DNA of 34,943 bases from Chloroflexota bacterium (GTDB lineage: Bacteria; Chloroflexota; Chloroflexia; JAMDCE01). The position numbers and the translations under genes were made by a program. This document shows, piece by piece, positions 30,663-34,943 of the stretch (position 1 is the first letter of the stretch; each line of letters begins with the position of its first letter). Under the pieces are notes generated by a model. It made no database searches, had not been told where the DNA came from, and saw only the letters and a list, made by a program, of their open reading frames with translations. The stretch covers positions 1 to 34,943 of the forward strand of contig JAMDCE010000519.1 of NCBI GenBank assembly GCA_023489135.1, written 5' to 3'.

Positions 30663-31065
30663 TTCGTCCCCCGTGTCCAGATTGCCAACAGATTTCCCGC
30701 CACCTACAGTCGCGGCACACGAAATCCACGTCGAACATTGGTCGTTCGATCAGATGCTCAATTTCACGCCAGTAAACCTCGGACCCGGGCTCGATTCCCA
30801 GGCCGTCGAGGACGTAGCTATCCTGCAGGGCTCTGATCCGCTCGGCGTCGGGCCCCGTGTCGGCGCACACGCCCTCTTGCAGATTGGGACAGGACCGGCA
30901 AATCGCATCCGGTGCCGTGACGAGCAAGGCCAAGGCACGTCCTAGCTTCAGGCGCGCCAGAAGGGCGCCCATGCTGCGGACGAACGCAGGGGAATAGCCG
31001 CGGCCAACAAACCGCGGCGCACACAGCAGATGATGCCCTCTAATCTGAATCGTCCCGTGCGTCAT
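30640..31065 (-). CDS. DUF1284 cysteine-rich protein
   Basis: A 141-residue protein matching DUF1284: IRGHHLLCAPRFVGRGYSPAFVRSM at the N-terminus, then a cysteine set in CRSCPNLQEGVC and a second in VCRDCRWREIC. The two C-x2-C-x6/7-C groups suggest a metal or iron-sulfur site. Function unknown. The start at 31065 gives the usual family N-terminus (MTHGTIQIRGHH); the frame is open to a GTG at 31110, and no clear ribosome binding site separates the two options. It forms an overlapping pair with the 63-residue gene. Confidence 0.8.
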   Translation of the reverse strand: MTHGTIQIRGHHLLCAPRFVGRGYSPAFVRSMGALLARLKLGRALALLVTAPDAICRSCPNLQEGVCADTGPDAERIRALQDSYVLDGLGIEPGSEVYWREIEHLIERPMFDVDFVCRDCRWREICWQSGHGGRNEQVQAF

Positions 31066-31158
31066 CGCAAGTATGTTATTCCAAAGGCCACCAAAACACA
31101 AGCGAGCCACCGAACCTTACAAAAACCTAACATTTTTGACGAAATCTCTTAAAACCTA

Positions 31159-31187
31159 TTGACAATTAACAGGAAGGCTAGTAAACT
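31159..31187 (+). promoter_or_regulatory. Promoter of the peptide B leader
   Basis: TTGACA (31159-31164), 17-bp spacer, TAAACT (31182-31187). RNA start predicted near 31194, leaving about 290 bases of leader before peptide B. Confidence 0.65.
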
Positions 31188-31193
31188 GAGGAT

Positions 31194-31486
31194 GCCAGGA
31201 GTACTTGACTGCTCGCAGGCGTGGTGTCGCTGGCACCGGCGCGGGCGTTCAGGTAACAATCGCAAACCCGTTTGTCGCGTTCGTCGAACAGGCGACCACC
31301 CCAGGGGATGCGAGCAAACCCCGGCAAGGGCGTGCTTCCGAGGAGATGAGATCCCTGAAACGGGCGAAGGGGATCTATTTCTCATTTTTTATGTACTATT
31401 TTCCCTCCCCTTTGGTTGCTCAATGGCGGGATTCCTTTTTTGGGAAGCGGTCGGGCAAGTGGTTGTTAGAAAGGAGGTGAAAGGGT
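31194..31486 (+). ncRNA. Long structured leader with terminator-like hairpin before peptide B
   Basis: No open frame with a ribosome binding site was seen. It is GC-rich, with several hairpin-capable stretches (CAAAC CC GTTTG near 31264; CCCCAGGGG near 31300). A stem at 31343-31383 (GAGA..AGATCCC with GGGATCT..TCTC) is followed by A and six Ts (31385-31390). This hairpin could end transcription about 100 bases before the peptide ATG, as in a riboswitch or attenuator. No known riboswitch class was recognised. Confidence 0.45.
31343..31390 (+). terminator. Internal terminator-like hairpin in the peptide B leader
   Basis: AGATCCC (31349-31355) pairs with GGGATCT (31370-31376), extended by GAGA (31343-31346) with TCTC (31380-31383), then TTTTTT (31385-31390). 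Confidence 0.5.
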
Positions 31487-31582
31487 ATGAAGTGGAACAC
31501 GCTGAAGATGAAGGTTCTGTACGCCTTGATGGTAATCGGAAGCCTCGTCGCCGCAGCTGGTGCCGATACCAAGTGGTCCTAA
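31487..31582 (+). CDS. 31-residue membrane-type peptide B, unrecognised family
   Basis: A short gene with an ideal ribosome binding site, AAGGAGGTGA (31471-31480), 6 bases before ATG. The product has a basic start (MKWNTLKMK), a hydrophobic core (VLYALMVIGSLVAAAGA, residues 10-26) and a short polar tail (DTKWS) with one aromatic residue. Peptide A (10256-10360) shares the core in register (YA...I.SLV.A.GA). A promoter, a hairpin with T-run and an HD-GYP/DUF5317 operon follow. The build is that of a secreted signal or small membrane regulator; function unknown. The perfect ribosome binding site and the match to peptide A argue against a chance frame. Confidence 0.75.
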   Translation: MKWNTLKMKVLYALMVIGSLVAAAGADTKWS

Positions 31583-31589
31583 GAGAGTC

Positions 31590-31618
31590 TCGACACACGA
31601 ACACCCCAGTAGTATAAT
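31590..31618 (+). promoter_or_regulatory. Promoter of the HD-GYP operon
   Basis: TCGACA (31590-31595), 17-bp spacer, consensus TATAAT (31613-31618), starting 8 bases after the peptide B stop. RNA start near 31625, so the hairpin at 31634-31666 would be at the very 5' end of this transcript. Confidence 0.6.
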
Positions 31619-31633
31619 GTGTTTTGCGAGTAA

Positions 31634-31666
31634 GGCACACTCACAATGTCGTGGTGTGCCATTTTT
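31634..31666 (+). terminator. Rho-independent terminator between peptide B and HD-GYP gene
   Basis: GGCACAC (31634-31640) pairs with GTGTGCC (31654-31660), with inner pairing possible (CAC..GTG), followed by ATTTTT. It would end the peptide B transcript and may attenuate the downstream promoter. Confidence 0.7.
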
Positions 31667-31746
31667 CCAGATTCAAGTCCGTTCGCGTCATAGCGGCCGA
31701 GCAATTGTGGAATGCGGGGGAGAGGGTTAGCAGGGACGTGTAGGGT

Positions 31747-33045
31747 ATGAGGGCGTTCCCGAAGTCGGCGCAGGCCTACGTGTGGCTGGTAATCGCCGCA
31801 GCTGCTTCCACACTACTCCTGGGAGCCAGCTCGTTCGATTTGCCAGTTGACCTTGCTGCCAGGTTGGTTCTGGCTCTTCTTATTGTCTCCAACGTGTTCG
31901 CCGACTATTACCACATCCACCTCTACTACAAGATCGAGATCACCATGTCCACGGCCACCAACTTCGCGGCCATGATGATCTTTGGGCCGGTCGCGGGCTG
32001 CGCCGTGGGCGCGGTGGGCAGCATCGGCGGCGATTTGATGCTGCGCAAGCCCTGGTATAAGATCCTCTTCAATTCCTCGAGCACGATCCTCTCCATCTCC
32101 GCCAGCAGCGCCGTCTACCACTATCTGAACGACGGGACGACGTTGCCCTTGACCTCGGGGATGAATGCGATCGCCATCGCCGCTTCCGGCTTGAGCTACC
32201 TCATCGTGAACAACGTGTTGGTGTGCCTGGTGATCTCGCTGGTGGAGGGACACCGCGTGTGGGAGGTGGCCAGGATCAACTTCCGGGGAGTGACCTTCCA
32301 GCTGATCACCGCCATTCCCCTGGGAACCCTGATCTCCATCGTCTACTACCAGACTCCCTGGGCCCTGGCCCTGCTGCTGTTTCCCATCCTGGTTACGCAC
32401 GACTCGTTCGAGAGCTACCAGAAACTGCGCTCGCAGTCGAAGAGGGTTTTGGTGATGCTGGCGGACGCGGTGGACAAACGAGACCCTTACACCTTCCAGC
32501 ATTCGCTGAGGGTAGGGGACCTGGTGGAGAGGACGGCCCGCAAGTTCAATGTGGACCTGGAGAACCTAACCATGATCGTTTTCGCGGCGCGCATTCACGA
32601 CCTGGGCAAGATCGGCATCAATAGCTCGGTCCTGCTCAAGCCGGGGAAACTGGATCCCGCGGAGCGGGCCATTATCGAGCAGCACCCCGTCATCGGCGCC
32701 AGGATGATCTCGCCGTTGAGCATCTACCACGAGATTCGCGGTCTCATCGAGCATCACCACGAGCGGCTCGACGGGAGCGGCTATCCGCGCGGGCTCAAAG
32801 GGGACGAGATTCCGCTGGGGGCAAGAATCATCGCGGTGGCGGACGCCTTCGACGCCATGACCACGGATCGCCCCTATCGCAAGGCGCTCAGTCTTCAGGA
32901 GGCCGTCGACGAGCTGAATCGATGCGCCGGGACGCAGTTTGACGCCCGGGTAGTGGCGCAGTTCGTGGCGGCTCTGGAGCAAGACCAACAGAGCCGACAG
33001 CTACCGCTGGAAATGGATTTCCTGGCGGCCGTGAAAGACGGCTGA
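31747..33045 (+). CDS. Membrane-anchored HD-GYP phosphodiesterase
   Basis: A 432-residue protein. The N-terminal 220 residues form about six membrane helices (an unclassified sensor region, with NFAAMMIFGPVAGCAVGAVGS). They are followed by an HD-GYP domain with H252 (QHSLRVGDL), H284-D285 (RIHDLGKIGI), H313 (EQHPVIGARM), HHH336-338 and the GYP signature at 345-347 (LDGSGYPRGLKG). HD-GYP proteins hydrolyse c-di-GMP to GMP. The DUF5317 gene starts 6 bases after its stop. The membrane region and the peptide gene upstream suggest the peptide could be its ligand or partner (inference). Confidence 0.92.
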   Translation: MRAFPKSAQAYVWLVIAAAASTLLLGASSFDLPVDLAARLVLALLIVSNVFADYYHIHLYYKIEITMSTATNFAAMMIFGPVAGCAVGAVGSIGGDLMLRKPWYKILFNSSSTILSISASSAVYHYLNDGTTLPLTSGMNAIAIAASGLSYLIVNNVLVCLVISLVEGHRVWEVARINFRGVTFQLITAIPLGTLISIVYYQTPWALALLLFPILVTHDSFESYQKLRSQSKRVLVMLADAVDKRDPYTFQHSLRVGDLVERTARKFNVDLENLTMIVFAARIHDLGKIGINSSVLLKPGKLDPAERAIIEQHPVIGARMISPLSIYHEIRGLIEHHHERLDGSGYPRGLKGDEIPLGARIIAVADAFDAMTTDRPYRKALSLQEAVDELNRCAGTQFDARVVAQFVAALEQDQQSRQLPLEMDFLAAVKDG

Positions 33046-33051
33046 TCCGCC

Positions 33052-33606
33052 ATGCTGTTCTTTGTGCCCGGCATCGTCCTGGGAATCGTGGCCGGTCTGA
33101 TCAGAGGAGGCAATCTCTCCAGGCTCGCTCAGCTGAGGTTCCGCTGCGCGTGGCTGATCATCACGGCCTTCTTGGTTCAGGTCCTGATTTTTTCTCCGAT
33201 CTCTTCCGCGCTACCCGCGAACGAGCTCGCGGTGCCCGTCCTTCACATCCTTTCGAACCTCGCGCTCATCGGCGCCCTCGCCCTCAACTGGCGGATCGCG
33301 GGGATGCAGCTCGTCGCCCTTGGATTGCTGCTTAACTTCGCGGCCATCGCCGCCAACGGGGGGTACATGCCGGTCTCCGGCGAAGTGCTCGACCGGGCCG
33401 GCCGAGCGGCGGAGCTACAGGAGCTGCGGGCGACGGGACACGTTGCCAAGGCGGCGCTGTTAACCGATGAGACGCGGCTGCCGTTCCTGGGAGACCTGTA
33501 CGAAGTAGGTATCCCGCCGATCAAGGGACGCGTGTTCAGCATCGGGGACGTGCTGATCAGCATTGGCGCGTTCGTGTTGCTGGTGGCGGGGATGCGGAGG
33601 GGGTAG
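33052..33606 (+). CDS. DUF5317 integral membrane protein (copy 2)
   Basis: A 184-residue membrane protein with about five helices. It shares ordered motifs with copy 1 at 10443-11051: LLLNFAAIAANGGYMPVSGEVL, TRLPFLGDLYEV and VFSIGDVLISIGAFVLLV. It lies in one operon with the HD-GYP gene (6-base gap), so it probably works with c-di-GMP turnover or with the upstream peptide. Function unknown; similar length and topology to copy 1 but only moderate identity, so an old duplication. Confidence 0.85.
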   Translation: MLFFVPGIVLGIVAGLIRGGNLSRLAQLRFRCAWLIITAFLVQVLIFSPISSALPANELAVPVLHILSNLALIGALALNWRIAGMQLVALGLLLNFAAIAANGGYMPVSGEVLDRAGRAAELQELRATGHVAKAALLTDETRLPFLGDLYEVGIPPIKGRVFSIGDVLISIGAFVLLVAGMRRG

Positions 33607-33812
33607 CGCCTCCGACGTGCCATCGGGCGATTTCGAACCACGTCGCGCAATGGGCAGGGCGGGGAAATTGCGACCTCGGGACCTTGACGCGGGTCATGCA
33701 CGGGGAAAAAGGCTAATGGCAACTCGGACCCCGACCTCGCGGAAACCACCAACCCCCGAACCACACTCCCCACAATTCTAAGGAATTTCTTATAATGCTC
33801 TTCTCAACAGAG

Positions 33813-33841
33813 TTGACAATACGCCACTCAAGATATAGAAT
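33813..33841 (+). promoter_or_regulatory. Promoter of clpB
   Basis: TTGACA (33813-33818), 17-bp spacer, TAGAAT (33836-33841). A vegetative-type promoter; no CIRCE element was found. The leader before the ATG (33999) is about 150 bases and holds the second copy of the 53-bp repeat. The remaining part of 33607-33812 shows no gene. Confidence 0.65.
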
Positions 33842-33919
33842 GGGGTTGAACGCAAGTTAGAATTCGTGTTAGATATAAAGGGAAGAGTGGCTAACGGTGC
33901 ACCGGGTGGGGGAGGCATA

Positions 33920-33972
33920 GAGGGCACGGCGCTGCCGTGCCCCTACCAACGGCAATTGCGAAACAGCTATCG
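33920..33972. repeat. 53-bp dispersed repeat, copy 2
   Basis: 47 of 53 bases identical to copy 1 (18932-18984), including hairpin GGGCACGGC/GCCGTGCCC and the right flank AAACAGCTATCG. It lies in the clpB leader. Confidence 0.85.
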
Positions 33973-33998
33973 CGAGAGAGCACAAGGAGGACATGCAA

Positions 33999-34943
33999 AT
34001 GGACATAAACAAGCTGACGGAAAAGGCTCAAGAGGCGGTTCTGGCGGCGGAGAAGATAGCTAAGAGAGAAAACCACAGCCAGATAGACGTGGAACACCTG
34101 CTGCTGGCGCTGCTGGAACAGGCCGACGGCGTCGGGTCGGAGATCATTCGCAAGCTAGGGGCGGACCCGGCGGCGGTGAAGGGGCGGGTGGCAGAGGAAG
34201 TGGACCGCCTGCCCAAGGTCTACGGGGCGGGGCAGGTTTACCTGTCGCCTCGGCTGGGCCGGGTCTTCGACGTCGCGGACCAAGAGCGCGAGCGGCTAAA
34301 GGACGAGTACGTCAGCACGGACCACCTCCTGGTGGCCATTGCCGACGACCAGGACAAAGGCGCGGCCCAGCGCATCCTGCGCGAGTACAACATTACCAAG
34401 GATCGGATCTATCAGGTTTTGGCCTCCATCCGCGGCTCGCAACGGGTCACCGACCAGAATCCGGAAGCCAAGTACCAGGCGCTGGAGAAGTACGGGCGCG
34501 ACCTCACGGAACTGGCGCGAAAAGGCAAGCTCGACCCGGTTATCGGCCGCGACGACGAGATACGGCGGGTGATACAGGTGCTCTCGCGGCGCACCAAGAA
34601 CAACCCGGTGCTGATCGGCGAGCCGGGGGTAGGGAAGACCGCCATCGTCGAGGGGCTGGCGCAGAGGGTTTTCCGCGGCGACGTGCCGGAGGGCTTGAAG
34701 AACAAGAAGATAGTGGCGCTGGACCTGGGCTCGATGGTGGCGGGAGCCAAGTATCGCGGCGAGTTCGAGGAGCGCCTCAAGGCGGTGCTGCGCGAGGTGC
34801 AGGAATCGGAAGGTGACATAATCCTCTTCATCGACGAGCTGCACACGGTGGTGGGCGCCGGCGCCGCGGAAGGCGCGATGGACGCCTCCAACATGCTCAA
34901 GCCGATGCTGGCGCGGGGAGAGCTGCATTGCATCGGCGCCACG
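33999..34943 (+). CDS. clpB: ClpB disaggregase, N-terminal part
   Basis: Partial: 315 residues up to the window end. The N-domain ([35 protein letters not shown]) with its repeat [15 protein letters not shown] is followed by AAA-1: Walker [20 protein letters not shown], a pore-loop region [16 protein letters not shown] and Walker [16 protein letters not shown]. ClpB solubilises aggregated proteins with DnaK using ATP. The ATG at 33999 has AAGGAGG 8 bases upstream; the ATG at 33993 is too close to that site. Confidence 0.96.
   Translation, partial: MDINKLTEKAQEAVLAAEKIAKRENHSQIDVEHLLLALLEQADGVGSEIIRKLGADPAAVKGRVAEEVDRLPKVYGAGQVYLSPRLGRVFDVADQERERLKDEYVSTDHLLVAIADDQDKGAAQRILREYNITKDRIYQVLASIRGSQRVTDQNPEAKYQALEKYGRDLTELARKGKLDPVIGRDDEIRRVIQVLSRRTKNNPVLIGEPGVGKTAIVEGLAQRVFRGDVPEGLKNKKIVALDLGSMVAGAKYRGEFEERLKAVLREVQESEGDIILFIDELHTVVGAGAAEGAMDASNMLKPMLARGELHCIGAT

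Noticed and set aside
31194..31342. c-di-GMP-I (GEMM) riboswitch before peptide B
   Set aside because: CAAACC-like strings occur, but the required GGGACGCAAAGCC-type segment and the second stem are absent; kept only as an unclassified leader.
33864..33900. CIRCE (HrcA) operator upstream of clpB
   Set aside because: A GAGTGGCTAA-like half is present, but the opposite TTAGCACTC half is not.
1..34943. CRISPR arrays, rRNA and tRNA genes
   Set aside because: No regularly spaced direct repeats and no cloverleaf-like sequence with CCA-type acceptor pairing were noticed on either strand; a tRNAscan and CRISPR-finder run would settle this.

Overview
The window reads as a chromosomal segment of a GC-rich, free-living bacterium. 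The gene mix suggests a Chloroflexota-like lineage: two DUF5317 membrane proteins, a MalT-like/BTAD regulator, a T-box-controlled TrpB2, an Os1348-like small protein, UbiD, and many short perfect palindromes between genes. This assignment is an inference from gene content; no rRNA or tRNA gene was seen. Most transcription units carry a recognisable TTGACA-N17-TATAAT-type promoter, and several of these promoters settle start codons.

Layout. 1-2095 (minus): an M20 metallohydrolase overlapping a truncated Fsr-like MFS transporter. 2190-4791 (minus): three tandem toxin-antitoxin modules, each with a PIN-domain toxin but a different antitoxin class and its own promoter, followed at 4836-6343 by a complete IS66-family element with a perfect 8-bp target duplication. 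6482-9763: a very large ATPase/TPR/BTAD regulator. 10256-11476: a 34-codon peptide gene, a DUF5317 protein and an Os1348-like protein. 11459-11660: nested palindromes. 11708-14051: nitroreductase, DUF92 membrane protein and a SufR-like iron-sulfur repressor, which is divergent from a zinc-ribbon/UspA operon preceded by a perfect CRP/FNR-type site. 15333-16760: UbiD decarboxylase. 17169-19475: a Cache-HAMP histidine kinase convergent with a receiver protein lacking its phospho-acceptor aspartate. 19815-24680 (minus): a FadR-type regulator and a PotD-A-B-C-like ABC importer. 24858-26749 (minus): TrpB2 behind a tryptophan T-box leader. 26826-28166: MerR regulator and HtpX. 28181-28879: an island of repeats. 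28880-30463: a GT39-like membrane protein carrying two palindromes within its reading frame. 30471-31065 (minus): DUF1284 and a small protein. 31159-33606: long leader, second small peptide gene, HD-GYP phosphodiesterase and second DUF5317 protein. 33999-end: start of clpB.

The most interesting signal is a pair of 31-34-residue membrane-type peptides (10256-10360 and 31487-31582). Both have strong ribosome binding sites and share a YA..(V/I)..SLV.A.GA core, and both lie beside DUF5317 genes. At the second locus the peptide has a roughly 290-nt leader with a terminator-like hairpin. A second promoter and a second hairpin follow it, and then a c-di-GMP phosphodiesterase gene. This looks like a recurrent peptide/DUF5317/HD-GYP module that I do not recognise from any described system.
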